Of a stretch of 64,000 bases of DNA, positions 26,791-36,767 are shown piece by piece. The notes beneath the pieces are model-generated. The model did no database searches and was not told the origin of the DNA. It saw nothing but the letters and a program-made list of their open reading frames with translations. How positions within the stretch are numbered: the first letter of the stretch is position 1; every line of letters starts with the position of its first letter. The stretch is from an endosymbiont of Galathealinum brachiosum (GTDB taxonomy: Bacteria > Pseudomonadota > Gammaproteobacteria > SZUA-229), in assembly GCA_003349885.1 (NCBI GenBank), contig QFXC01000007.1:197475-261474 (forward strand). The letters are read 5' to 3'. The position numbers were made by a program, and so were the translations under genes.

Positions 26791-28776
26791 TTAAACACTT
26801 TCTATAACCTCATATAACTTTAAGTCAAACCAGAATGTACTTCCTACACCCTTATTACACTCAACGCCTATATTTCCACCCATTGCTTCAACCAGGTGTT
26901 TGGTAATTACAAGACCGATGCCTGTACCTTCAACATTCTGTTCGACATTAAGCCGATCAAACGGTGTAAATAACCGAGATATTTTATCATCTGTTAAACA
27001 TTCACCAGAATCAGTTATACATATACGAAGAAAATCACATGACAAAATTTTTGACTCAATCATAATTTCTCCCTCTTCGGCATTATACTTAACCGCATTA
27101 GAGAGCAAATTCAATATCACCTGCTTAAGACGAGTATAATCTGCCTGTACGCTATAACCCTTACCTTTTATGCTGTCAATTATCTTTATCTGTCGTTCAT
27201 CAGCATTTACTGAAACTAGTTTTAAACATTGCTCTAAAACATCATCAACATACACTTTTTCTAATTGAATATCTAACTTACCAGATTCAATTCTCGCAAG
27301 ATCGAGAACCTCATTTATAAGATCGAGTAGATGTTGACCAGCATCCAGGATTTCTTTAACATTGCCTTTCTGATATCTATTAAATCCTTCCATATCAAGC
27401 TGTAGCATTTGTGCAAAGCCAAGAATTGCATTCATAGGTGTCCGTAATTCATGACTCATACGTGACAAAAATTCTGACTTGGCTGCATTAGCATGTTCAG
27501 CCTCGTCTCGAGCAACAAGCAAATCATTTGTCCTTTCTTTAACTTTAATTTCAAGATTCGATTGCACATCTTTTACCTGGGCAATCATTGATTGATAACT
27601 TTGTGCAAGTATGCCGATTTCATCTGTCTGATGAACTGGCAAAACAACTCTGCTCACTCGTTTATTCGTATAATCATCCATCACCTTTGTGATTTGCTTT
27701 ATAGGGTAAGTAAGACGATAAGACCATATTATGGCGAAGATTATAATTACGCTTGACATTAATAAAGCTAACATCACCACTTCATTCAATACCGTATTAA
27801 CTTTATTAAAAACAATTGAATATGGTTCTGTAATGCCTACAATAATAAATCGTTCTGGATGCACAGGATCAAAAGGCATTTTAACAACATTCATGACATT
27901 TTTACCGCCGGTATCACCTGGCAATAACACAAGTCCTTTATCTTTATTGTCTGGCAAATACAGATGAGACAACTGTGGAAACTCTTCCTGTATTCTGTAT
28001 CTTTTCCCCATGCTAAAGCCATATGATTTTCTGGAGTCCGGGTGTAATAAATATCCACCCTGGTCATTTGTTATATAAATTTTATTATCTTTCCCCTGAA
28101 TTTTCTCCTGTATTTCTCGAAGTTCAAACCCAACTTCTGCTGTAATAACGATTAAGCCCTCAATCTCACCTGACTGAATATCATAAACAGGTGTCGCACT
28201 ACGAATTACTTCACGGTATGGAACTTCGACTACGCCATTTTCCCTATTTAAATTAAATTCTGACAAGTAAATTGAATCTGGCTTAAGTTTAAGCGTTTCT
28301 ATAACATAATCACGGCTAGATTTATCCTGATGCTTATCTGCTTCTAACGTTATTATTTCTCCAGCTCTTCGAACTACTACAATTTGTTCAACTCCATTTT
28401 TATCGATAAATCTTATTCTTAAATATGTTCTTTTACTACTTAACATGGTTTCGAAAATCGTTTCTAATCGCTGTTCCCATAACTGATAACTTGACTTACC
28501 CTGCTCATCATATTTATCAATTGCTTTACCAGCACGTAACATCCCCTGTATCGGAGGCGTCTTCAATAAAAAAGAGACGTCATTCTGCAAGGCATCAATA
28601 TGCGCTATAATGCTTGCACCGACACTTAGTGTTTCACCTTCTATATTCTGTATAGTCTGTTGTACCAATAACTCTTTTGTTTTGTTATAAAACAAACTAC
28701 CTACAGTATAGCTACTGATTAACACAAGCATAATTGCGCCTATTATCAGCTTATGTACAATTGTCAATTTCACCAT
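26791..28776 (-). CDS. dCache-HAMP histidine kinase
   Basis: 661 residues. TM1 (about 7-29) and TM2 (about 331-352) flank a large periplasmic domain of the double-Cache type (NRENGVVEVPYREVIRSATP, GLIVITAEVGFELREI, YITNDQGGYLLHPD). HAMP (about 353-405), a coiled coil, HisKA with [15 protein letters not shown] and HATPase with GTGIGL follow. Double-Cache domains bind small molecules such as organic acids or amino acids. It sits between the two PhnD-like genes in the operon. The kinase is not a hybrid, so it must pass phosphate to a separate receiver. Confidence 0.92.
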   Translation of the reverse strand: MVKLTIVHKLIIGAIMLVLISSYTVGSLFYNKTKELLVQQTIQNIEGETLSVGASIIAHIDALQNDVSFLLKTPPIQGMLRAGKAIDKYDEQGKSSYQLWEQRLETIFETMLSSKRTYLRIRFIDKNGVEQIVVVRRAGEIITLEADKHQDKSSRDYVIETLKLKPDSIYLSEFNLNRENGVVEVPYREVIRSATPVYDIQSGEIEGLIVITAEVGFELREIQEKIQGKDNKIYITNDQGGYLLHPDSRKSYGFSMGKRYRIQEEFPQLSHLYLPDNKDKGLVLLPGDTGGKNVMNVVKMPFDPVHPERFIIVGITEPYSIVFNKVNTVLNEVVMLALLMSSVIIIFAIIWSYRLTYPIKQITKVMDDYTNKRVSRVVLPVHQTDEIGILAQSYQSMIAQVKDVQSNLEIKVKERTNDLLVARDEAEHANAAKSEFLSRMSHELRTPMNAILGFAQMLQLDMEGFNRYQKGNVKEILDAGQHLLDLINEVLDLARIESGKLDIQLEKVYVDDVLEQCLKLVSVNADERQIKIIDSIKGKGYSVQADYTRLKQVILNLLSNAVKYNAEEGEIMIESKILSCDFLRICITDSGECLTDDKISRLFTPFDRLNVEQNVEGTGIGLVITKHLVEAMGGNIGVECNKGVGSTFWFDLKLYEVIESV

Positions 28777-28799
28777 ATACCTCTTAACTTATCAGCACA

Positions 28800-29720
28800 T
28801 TATCGATTCTTGAGTTTTATCATCAAATTTTGTACAGAACTATAATCTCTGGATTTAACCCATCCTATGTAAACTGCACTTTTAGCAGCGACACTTTCCT
28901 TTCTAATTTTTAGCAATGTATCCGAAACCAGGTTTGCATCTTTATCAGGCACATGTTTTAAAACAGAAAAAGGCCATTCTGGATACAATCTTGTACTTAA
29001 AAAAAATGGAAAATCAAATATATATTGATTATTAAGAACTCGTATATAACGCATATCCAGATTACCATCAGCTTCCATCTGCTCTAACCACCCCGTGCGC
29101 ACCACTCCCGCATCAGCTCCACCAGAATAAACAGTACTAACAACTTCTCTATGGGTTTTGCTTTTAGTAAACATTATCTCCTTCACATCTGACTGTGCAT
29201 CAAAGCCTAGCTCTAGCATTTCTAATAAAGCAACACGCCAGCCACCAAAGGCCTTATTCGATACAGCTATCAACGTTTTATCTTCCAGATCTTGAATATT
29301 CAATATATCTTTATTACTGACATGAGTAAAAATAACAGATCCAAACCTGTCCTGAGATGTATGTCCACGTTTTCTGTTCAAAGTTACAAGTGCTCTAGCA
29401 CCATACAAATTCTTTACCTCAACATATGAGGAGGGATTTGTTAATAAAAAATCAAACTCACCTTTTCCTGCGATCACTGATATTTCTTGAAGATCTAAAA
29501 CAGGTAATAAATTAAAATAATGTTGAGGTATTTCTTTATTAAGAACATCAATCGTGGGTTGCCAACGTTTAATTGCATAATCAACACCATAATGCGCTCT
29601 AACAGCTACTGTATATTCATCAGCCATTAACGACTGCATGAATCCAGTAAAAATTAAAATAATTACTATAAATTTTTTTATATACTTCACGCACAAACAC
29701 CTGTATCTGATTAATTTCAA
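28800..29720 (-). CDS. PhnD-like periplasmic binding protein
   Basis: 306 residues with a long N-terminal signal (hydrophobic about 17-33, cleaved near LMA). It resembles the PhnD/TtrS periplasmic domain: YTVAVRAHYGVDYAIKRWQP, GKGEFDFLLTNPSSYVE, LEDKTLIAVSNKAFGGW and STVYSGGADAGVVRTGWLE. In TtrS-type sensors this fold recognises sulfur oxyanions; in PhnD, phosphonates. The gene is 8 bases from the kinase upstream (29729) and 23 bases from the dCache kinase downstream, so it could serve either. No ABC transporter genes accompany it. Confidence 0.86.
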   Translation of the reverse strand: MKLIRYRCLCVKYIKKFIVIILIFTGFMQSLMADEYTVAVRAHYGVDYAIKRWQPTIDVLNKEIPQHYFNLLPVLDLQEISVIAGKGEFDFLLTNPSSYVEVKNLYGARALVTLNRKRGHTSQDRFGSVIFTHVSNKDILNIQDLEDKTLIAVSNKAFGGWRVALLEMLELGFDAQSDVKEIMFTKSKTHREVVSTVYSGGADAGVVRTGWLEQMEADGNLDMRYIRVLNNQYIFDFPFFLSTRLYPEWPFSVLKHVPDKDANLVSDTLLKIRKESVAAKSAVYIGWVKSRDYSSVQNLMIKLKNR

Positions 29721-29728
29721 TAACTATA

Positions 29729-32689
29729 TTAATCATCATTAACTAATTTAAGCTCTATCCAGAACGTACTTCCCTTGCCATTAATACTTTCTATTCCAAT
29801 CTTGCCATTCATTAATTCTATTAAACGCTTACAAATAACGAGACCAATTCCAGTACCTTCAACATTGTTTACCGCATTTAGTCTTTCAAACGGTGTAAAC
29901 AACTTATCAATTTCTTCTTCTGACAATCCATTTCCTGTATCTGATATACAGATTCGGGCAACATCTTTATCAGTTACGAAGGCCTTAACCCTAATAAGGC
30001 CTTTCTCATTATTATATTTAACTGCATTTGATATTAGATTAATTAATATTTGCTTTAGGCGTATTGAATCTGCGAATACAATTAAATTATTAGAGCTGTA
30101 TTGATCAATAATTTCAATTTCACGAGTGTCAGCCTGTGGACCCGTTAGTGATATACATTGATCAATTACATCATTAACTGATACCTTAGTTATATCAATA
30201 TCAAGCTTACCTGACTCTATTTTTGCTAGATCAAGCACTTCATTAATTAACATTAGAAGATGATTACCAGCATCTAGAATTTCATTAACATTATCTTTCT
30301 GTATATCACTAAACCCTTCAACATCAAGCTCTAGCATCTGACCAAAGCCAAGAATCGCATTCAATGGAGTCCGTAATTCATGGCTCATTCTGGATAAGAA
30401 ATCTGACTTAGATACATTAGCCTGCTCTGCCTCATCTCTTGCCGAACTCAAGTCAATAGTACGTTGTGTCACTAGTTCTTCGAGATGATCTCTATGTTGA
30501 CTAAGTTCCTGATTGGCTATATCCCTTTCTAGCTCCAGTGACACTCTTGTAGAAAATACTCCCAGCACGGGCTCAGTCCATTCATCTATTTCCATTTCAT
30601 TGACATCCATCACCGTCAGAATACCTAGCAATGAACCGTCAAGTGTTACAAGCGGCGATCCAAAATAACTTTCTATTCCCATTTCAACCAACATTTTATC
30701 TTCTGGATACAAAGTTGCTGCATCACGCGATATTAATTCTTTTTTTCTATTTAGAACATCCTTACAAGGTGTATTTTTCAATTCATATTCGAAATTTTCA
30801 ACACGTTTACCATCTATTTTTACTGCTAATGTTTTTACATGATTACCATCCTCAGTTAATAGACCAATAAATGCATATTTACATGAATATAGCTCTGTTA
30901 ACCGATCTAGTACATCATCTATAAATGAATCAAATTCAAGACCTGAGACTCCTGCGGCAAGAGACCTTAATATCGCTTCAACATGCCCTCGTTCTGATAT
31001 ATCGCGAACAATTGCAAGATGCCCCAGAACATCACCTGCAGAAGAAGCGACCGATGTTGCAACGGTTTCACCTTGAAATACGTTACCATTTTTACGTTTG
31101 TATGTTATTTCGTAAGGAAGTGGAATAAAATTAAAATTCGTATCGAATTTGTTTTTATTTGTATCTTTAATATCATCATTTATCGTATAAAGAATTTCAA
31201 ATTTTTCACCAACTATTTCATCCTCTTGATAGCCAAACATTTCTAACGCCGCACTATTAAACATTTTCATGCTTCTATTCTGATCAATAAAAACTATCGC
31301 ATCCGGTATTGACTTAAACATGGCTTCAAATCTAGACCGACTTTCTACCGCTTCATTCTCAACAATTTTCTGTTTAGTTACATCCTGGATCGTTCCATAA
31401 ACCTCGGTCACTTTTCCAGAATCATCTAAGGTTGCACCACCTACACCATGCAACCATTTGATATTTCCACCTACCACACACCTATACTCTACATCCCTGT
31501 TCTCACCACTCTTACCTCTATTGAACGAACTTATTACCAGATCTTTATCATCAGGATGAATAACATCTATAAACGCTTCAACAGTTAGATTTTCCCCATC
31601 AAAACCAATAATATTTTTCAACTCATCTGAAGCCCAAACCTGATTTGTTTCAATATTTAACTTCCAGTTTCCAATATGGGAAATTTCCTGCGATCTTTTT
31701 AAAAACCTTTCACTTTCTTTAAGGTTTTTTTCAATCTCAAGCCTTAAACTAATTTCTTGAGTCAATCGACGATTCCAATAAAAAAAGATAGCTACAATAA
31801 TTACGAAAAATATTATGATTCTAACAATGTACTGGTAATCAGTTTTTTCTATATACTTATCCTTTATCCAGTTTTCTAATATGGCATACGATTCTTTTTC
31901 AGTAATCGTTTTTAAAGACTTTTCAATTATGGAATATAAAACGGGCTCATTCTTATCAACAAACAAAGTAAGATCCATAACAATTGGTGTTTTTCCAACG
32001 ACTTTAACATTATGTAAACCCATTTCTGCGATGTTATAACTCGCTAACGCCATCGTTGCGAGCATTGCATCAAACCTGCCTTCTGCAATACCTGACAATC
32101 CCTGTTGAATATTTTCTACTTCTATAAATTTAAATTCCGGGTATTGATTTAAAATCAAAGATGTATAACCATAATCCTTTATAAGTACAATTTTTTTGTT
32201 TTTTATCTCATTCAGATTTTCAATATAATTTTGATGTGAACCCATTATGATAACAACAGGATTACGACTATAACTCTCAACTGGATTAAAATTTTTATTT
32301 AAATTCACATCAGCTATATCACCTGATATAACAGACACCTCACCTTTCATAGCAATTTGCAATGAACTTGACCAGGTATTTACAGATATTGATTTAAATC
32401 TTAAACCTGTCTTATTTTCTATGATTTTTAAATGATCAGCCACAATTCCAACATAGTTGCCATCTGCATTAAAAGCCTCATAAGGTAACCAGTTCGGGTC
32501 TCCCGTAAATTTAATTTCCGGGTTATCAATAATCCATTTTTTCTCACTATCACTTAAAAACTCTTCCGCTGAGATAGAGCCTGAACTGACAAACATAAAC
32601 ATTAAAATCAACAATAACGTCTTAATGTATCGATATATATACGATACAAAGTATTTCATACCTTCTACATCTTTAAACATCTTAATCAT
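29729..32689 (-). CDS. Histidine kinase with SBP_bac_3 sensor, PAS, PAS and GAF domains
   Basis: 986 residues. Signal/TM segment (about 18-38), then a family-3 solute-binding domain (about 50-280: FTGDPNWLPYEAFNADGNYV, FDAMLATMALASYNIAEMGL) fused to TM (about 288-307). Two PAS domains (about 325-440 and 450-570) and a GAF domain (about 575-725) follow. A short coiled coil, HisKA with [15 protein letters not shown] and HATPase with GTGIGL complete the protein. It is an EvgS/BvgS-like sensor without a receiver. It overlaps the end of the upstream hybrid kinase gene by 8 bases. The binding domain suggests an amino-acid-like ligand. Confidence 0.92.
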   Translation of the reverse strand: MIKMFKDVEGMKYFVSYIYRYIKTLLLILMFMFVSSGSISAEEFLSDSEKKWIIDNPEIKFTGDPNWLPYEAFNADGNYVGIVADHLKIIENKTGLRFKSISVNTWSSSLQIAMKGEVSVISGDIADVNLNKNFNPVESYSRNPVVIIMGSHQNYIENLNEIKNKKIVLIKDYGYTSLILNQYPEFKFIEVENIQQGLSGIAEGRFDAMLATMALASYNIAEMGLHNVKVVGKTPIVMDLTLFVDKNEPVLYSIIEKSLKTITEKESYAILENWIKDKYIEKTDYQYIVRIIIFFVIIVAIFFYWNRRLTQEISLRLEIEKNLKESERFLKRSQEISHIGNWKLNIETNQVWASDELKNIIGFDGENLTVEAFIDVIHPDDKDLVISSFNRGKSGENRDVEYRCVVGGNIKWLHGVGGATLDDSGKVTEVYGTIQDVTKQKIVENEAVESRSRFEAMFKSIPDAIVFIDQNRSMKMFNSAALEMFGYQEDEIVGEKFEILYTINDDIKDTNKNKFDTNFNFIPLPYEITYKRKNGNVFQGETVATSVASSAGDVLGHLAIVRDISERGHVEAILRSLAAGVSGLEFDSFIDDVLDRLTELYSCKYAFIGLLTEDGNHVKTLAVKIDGKRVENFEYELKNTPCKDVLNRKKELISRDAATLYPEDKMLVEMGIESYFGSPLVTLDGSLLGILTVMDVNEMEIDEWTEPVLGVFSTRVSLELERDIANQELSQHRDHLEELVTQRTIDLSSARDEAEQANVSKSDFLSRMSHELRTPLNAILGFGQMLELDVEGFSDIQKDNVNEILDAGNHLLMLINEVLDLAKIESGKLDIDITKVSVNDVIDQCISLTGPQADTREIEIIDQYSSNNLIVFADSIRLKQILINLISNAVKYNNEKGLIRVKAFVTDKDVARICISDTGNGLSEEEIDKLFTPFERLNAVNNVEGTGIGLVICKRLIELMNGKIGIESINGKGSTFWIELKLVNDD

Positions 32690-35600
32690 TTATCGTTTCC
32701 GATAATTTTTTATCCACCGTTTCAAGAAGAGTCGTCACATTAATTGGTTTTGTTATATAATCATCAAAACCTGCTTTTGCACCTTTTTCAATATCTCTTG
32801 GCATTGCATTAGCGCTAATCGCTATAACGGGTATATTTCGCGTGATCTCTCTTAACTTCAACTGCTTAAGGACTTCATATCCATCCATACCAGGCAGGTT
32901 TATATCCAGTAAAATCAAATCAGGCTTATGCTCCGCTGCAAGCTCAAGACCCAGCAATGGCTCAGGAGCACTCCACATATGTATATTTGATCGTCGACTT
33001 AATAATTGATTTACCAGTCTTAAGTTTGCCGGATTATCTTCAATATATAACACTGTATATTTATGTTTCATAATATTCTCAACCTCATTCTTTAGTAGCT
33101 TTGAATCATCCTGCAAGTCATCTACATTTATTTTCAATTCATCACTCTTTAATTCTACCCAGAAAGTACTACCGGAACCCTCCGCACTGCTCATGCCAAT
33201 ATTACCGCCCATAAGTTCGATAATATTTTTTGTAATAACCAGACCAATCCCGGAACCTTCCACTTCAGTCTGCTCTGCACCCAAACGATTAAATGCTTTA
33301 AACAACTGTCCCTGCTGATCCGTCGATAGGCCATACCCCGTATCAGTAATACTGACGCGGATCAGGTTGCTTTCACTATTTTCATAGTTAATAATTATTT
33401 TTCCATTTTCATTATTATATTTAACCGCATTACTTAATAAATTAAGTAAAACCTGTCTAAGCCTGCTGTGATCTGCTCGAACTGCATGTTGTAAATTAAT
33501 CATCTGATCAAATGAAATTTCAGTTCCATTATGTTCTATACTTATTTCTATGCCTCGTTTTTGTGCCAGTGGTGTTATTAACTGAAACGATTCACTTATA
33601 GCTTCTTCAATAATGATACTATCCATCGAAAGTTCTATTCGACCTGCCTCTATCTTCGACAAATCTAAAACTTCATTAATAAGTTCAAGTAAATGACCAC
33701 CAGCTTTCGTTATTTCGTTCACATTTTCATTCTGTGATTCATTCAACTGCTCCATTTTTAACAATTGACTAAAACCCATAATCGCATTTAAAGGTGTTCG
33801 TAATTCATGACTCATACTCGAAAGAAACTGAGACTTTGCTCGATTAGCATTTTCTGCTTCTTCTTTAGCATCAATAATTACTTTTCGATTTTCGCTCTCT
33901 AACTCCATCATTCTTTTAGAGTGAATAATTGCTCCATAGGTAATATCAAAAGGACGCAAGAAACTCTGTATTTCTTTATCATAACCATTTTCACGATTAG
34001 CTATTGCATATACACCAATTAGCTCATTACCATAAAATACAGGTACTCCCATAAAGCTACTCATTACCGGATGACCTTCTGGTAAACCTGTAGATCGGGA
34101 ATCATTAGCAGGGTCATTACTAATAACAACTTCACGTGAAATAAGTATATGACCAAACAAATTATTCAGATTTCTAAATTCAATCCCATCCTCTATGCTG
34201 TTTTCATAAAGTAGCTGCGTTTCATCATTCCATGCAATATTTGTTATTGCATGCGTTTTTAAATACTGCCCTTTATCATCTGTCAGCACTTCTGCAATAA
34301 ATCCATAATCACTTTCAGTTAGTAATAACAGGGTATTAAGCATGCCATTCATTGTTTTTCTAAAATCAGACTTTTCTACAAAACTGGTTGCAGAATGATG
34401 AAGCCTGTCTACCAGACTTTTTTGCAAACTTAACTTATCGAGCAGTTCTACCCTTTCTGTTATATCACTATGTATACCAATCATTCTTAATGGCCTATTG
34501 CCCTGATCACGTGAAACAACGGTTCCACGACATAGTACCCATATATAATTACCTTGCTTACACTGTAACCTTAATTCAACACTATAATTTTCTGACCTGC
34601 CCTGCAGATAGTCCTGCAAACTTTTCTGTATCCGCGCCATATCATCAGGATGCACCATCTTTACCCAGGTATCTAATTTATGCGCTAACTCATTTTTTGT
34701 GTATCCAATCATTTTCATATAGGTTTCTGAAAACTGCATACTATTACTCTGCATATCCCAGTCCCAGACTCCATCACCCGCTCCTTCAACCGCAAAAGCA
34801 AATCGCTCTTCTGTTTCATGAAGTTTTTCTTCTGATTCAATTCTGTCAGTTATATCCTGCACTGTACCCGTCAGATTGATTAAATTACCCGCCTCATCAG
34901 TTTCAGCCTGTGCCAGTTCATGAACATAACGAACTGAATCATCACTGAGTATAATTCTATGAATCACATCATGAAGTCCGGTCTGTTGTGCCTGCTTTTC
35001 ACTTTCTTCAAGCTTTGCAAGATCATCGGGATGCACCGCTTTTTTAAATGCTTCAACACTGGGTTTTATACTGCCGGGCTCATAACCAAAAATACGATAA
35101 ATTTCATCTGACCAGACCAATTCACCACTAATAACATTCGCTTTCCAGTTTCCAATACGTGCTATCGACTGAGCCTCACGCAGTTGCTTTTCACGCTCCT
35201 GTAAATCTAATTCAGCTTTTTTTCGAGTATTAATATCCTGTACAACACCCAGCATATGTAATGGCTTACCATCGACACTACGAACGACATCACCACTTTC
35301 CTGCACCCATCGTTCACTGCCATCTGCCCATATCACTCTATGTTCAATGTTATACTCTGATCCCTTCTCTACACAGTTGTTCACCGCATCTATTACATTT
35401 TGACGGTCATCCGGATGAACTGCCGCCAAAAAATTTTCATACGTTGTTTCAATTAATTCTTTTTCATAACCAAATAAAGGCCAGATAAGATCTGACCAAA
35501 AAAGTTCACCCGTTGTTATATCCCAGTCCCAGGTGCCAATTTTTGAAAACTGCTGACTACGATTCAGTCTCTCTTCGCTTTTTCTTAACTCTGTAACATT

Positions 35601-36764
35601 TGTACGGGCAGAAACATACTTATAGGGTTTTCCTTTATTATCAAGAAACGGAACGATCGTTGAGTCCACCCAGTATTCTTCACCATTTTTCTTATGATTG
35701 CAGATAGTGCCACGCCAGATTTCACCTTCAGAAACTGTCTTCCACATTTCCTTATAAAACGAATCAGGATGTAAGCCTGATTTAAGCAATCGATGATTCT
35801 GCCCAAGTAATTCTTCACGACTATAACCACTAATTTCACAGAAAAGATCATTTACATTGGTTATTTTTCCCGTCACATCAGTGCAGCTAACAATGTCATG
35901 CTCGTCCATTGTTGCTAGCTGAAATTTATTTTCTCTAAGAACATGCTGTAGATTTTTATTTAACTGATAAATTTGCCTTGCTCTTTTTACTCTGGCATTA
36001 ACAGCAGCAAGAAAATGATCAACAGATACTGGTTTTGATAGAAAAAAATCCCCCCCGAGATTCATTGCAGCCAGTTGATTTCCCAGATCAACTTCAGAAG
36101 ACAAAAAGATAATTGGCATTTGTGCCCATGTATCATCCTGACGTATCACCTGAGCTAACTCAGACCCCAAACACTCTGGCATCTGGATATCCATAACAAT
36201 AATATCTGGATTAAATTTTTCTAAAACATCTAACGCCTGTAACGGTTTACTAAGCATTTCACATTCAATGTTGGCTTCTTTTAATACCGATTCATAAAAC
36301 TCGAGCATGAGTTCATTATCATCAATACACAACACACGATAAGGATTAACATTTAACTGATCAGTTAACTCTATTATGGTTAGAAGAAATTTTTCACAAT
36401 CTAATGGCTTACAGAAAAATCGGCTTACACCCGCTCTAGCAGATGCCAAACGAGTTTTCATAGTATTGTTCTGTGAAATTAATACAATTGGAAGACAGGA
36501 TTTAAATCGATTATTTATTCCTGAAATTTCATTCAAAATTTCTTTATCTTCTTTAAAGTCCTTTTCTATAACAAGACAGGCTGGCATTTTATATTCACAT
36601 GCCTGTTTCATCTCACTTAAATTAGAAAACACATTCACAATAAAATTATCCTGCTGAAGCAGTTTAATAATATTTTCTATAATTAACTCATCACTCCCTG
36701 TTAGATAAATATACTGAACATCTTGCTGTTCTTTAACAGTTTCTATATTCATCGACTTAAGCAA
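32682..36764 (-). CDS. 1360-residue hybrid histidine kinase REC-REC-PASx4-GAF-HK-REC
   Basis: No membrane segment is visible, so it is probably cytoplasmic. Order: a degenerate receiver (about 16-135), an intact receiver (142-260; D148-D149, D192), four PAS domains with PAC-like ends (about 280-780), a GAF domain (about 795-945), HisKA ([15 protein letters not shown]), HATPase (GSGIGL), and a C-terminal receiver (about 1235-1355; IEDN, LLDINLPGMDG, KP). The first receiver carries Glu67 at the phospho-acceptor position and lacks the paired acidic residues. The PAS series and GAF suggest several intracellular signals are integrated. It lies 3 bases after the HTH-REC gene and is the likely phosphorelay hub. 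Confidence 0.93.
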   Translation of the reverse strand: MLKSMNIETVKEQQDVQYIYLTGSDELIIENIIKLLQQDNFIVNVFSNLSEMKQACEYKMPACLVIEKDFKEDKEILNEISGINNRFKSCLPIVLISQNNTMKTRLASARAGVSRFFCKPLDCEKFLLTIIELTDQLNVNPYRVLCIDDNELMLEFYESVLKEANIECEMLSKPLQALDVLEKFNPDIIVMDIQMPECLGSELAQVIRQDDTWAQMPIIFLSSEVDLGNQLAAMNLGGDFFLSKPVSVDHFLAAVNARVKRARQIYQLNKNLQHVLRENKFQLATMDEHDIVSCTDVTGKITNVNDLFCEISGYSREELLGQNHRLLKSGLHPDSFYKEMWKTVSEGEIWRGTICNHKKNGEEYWVDSTIVPFLDNKGKPYKYVSARTNVTELRKSEERLNRSQQFSKIGTWDWDITTGELFWSDLIWPLFGYEKELIETTYENFLAAVHPDDRQNVIDAVNNCVEKGSEYNIEHRVIWADGSERWVQESGDVVRSVDGKPLHMLGVVQDINTRKKAELDLQEREKQLREAQSIARIGNWKANVISGELVWSDEIYRIFGYEPGSIKPSVEAFKKAVHPDDLAKLEESEKQAQQTGLHDVIHRIILSDDSVRYVHELAQAETDEAGNLINLTGTVQDITDRIESEEKLHETEERFAFAVEGAGDGVWDWDMQSNSMQFSETYMKMIGYTKNELAHKLDTWVKMVHPDDMARIQKSLQDYLQGRSENYSVELRLQCKQGNYIWVLCRGTVVSRDQGNRPLRMIGIHSDITERVELLDKLSLQKSLVDRLHHSATSFVEKSDFRKTMNGMLNTLLLLTESDYGFIAEVLTDDKGQYLKTHAITNIAWNDETQLLYENSIEDGIEFRNLNNLFGHILISREVVISNDPANDSRSTGLPEGHPVMSSFMGVPVFYGNELIGVYAIANRENGYDKEIQSFLRPFDITYGAIIHSKRMMELESENRKVIIDAKEEAENANRAKSQFLSSMSHELRTPLNAIMGFSQLLKMEQLNESQNENVNEITKAGGHLLELINEVLDLSKIEAGRIELSMDSIIIEEAISESFQLITPLAQKRGIEISIEHNGTEISFDQMINLQHAVRADHSRLRQVLLNLLSNAVKYNNENGKIIINYENSESNLIRVSITDTGYGLSTDQQGQLFKAFNRLGAEQTEVEGSGIGLVITKNIIELMGGNIGMSSAEGSGSTFWVELKSDELKINVDDLQDDSKLLKNEVENIMKHKYTVLYIEDNPANLRLVNQLLSRRSNIHMWSAPEPLLGLELAAEHKPDLILLDINLPGMDGYEVLKQLKLREITRNIPVIAISANAMPRDIEKGAKAGFDDYITKPINVTTLLETVDKKLSETIND

Positions 36765-36767
36765 CCT

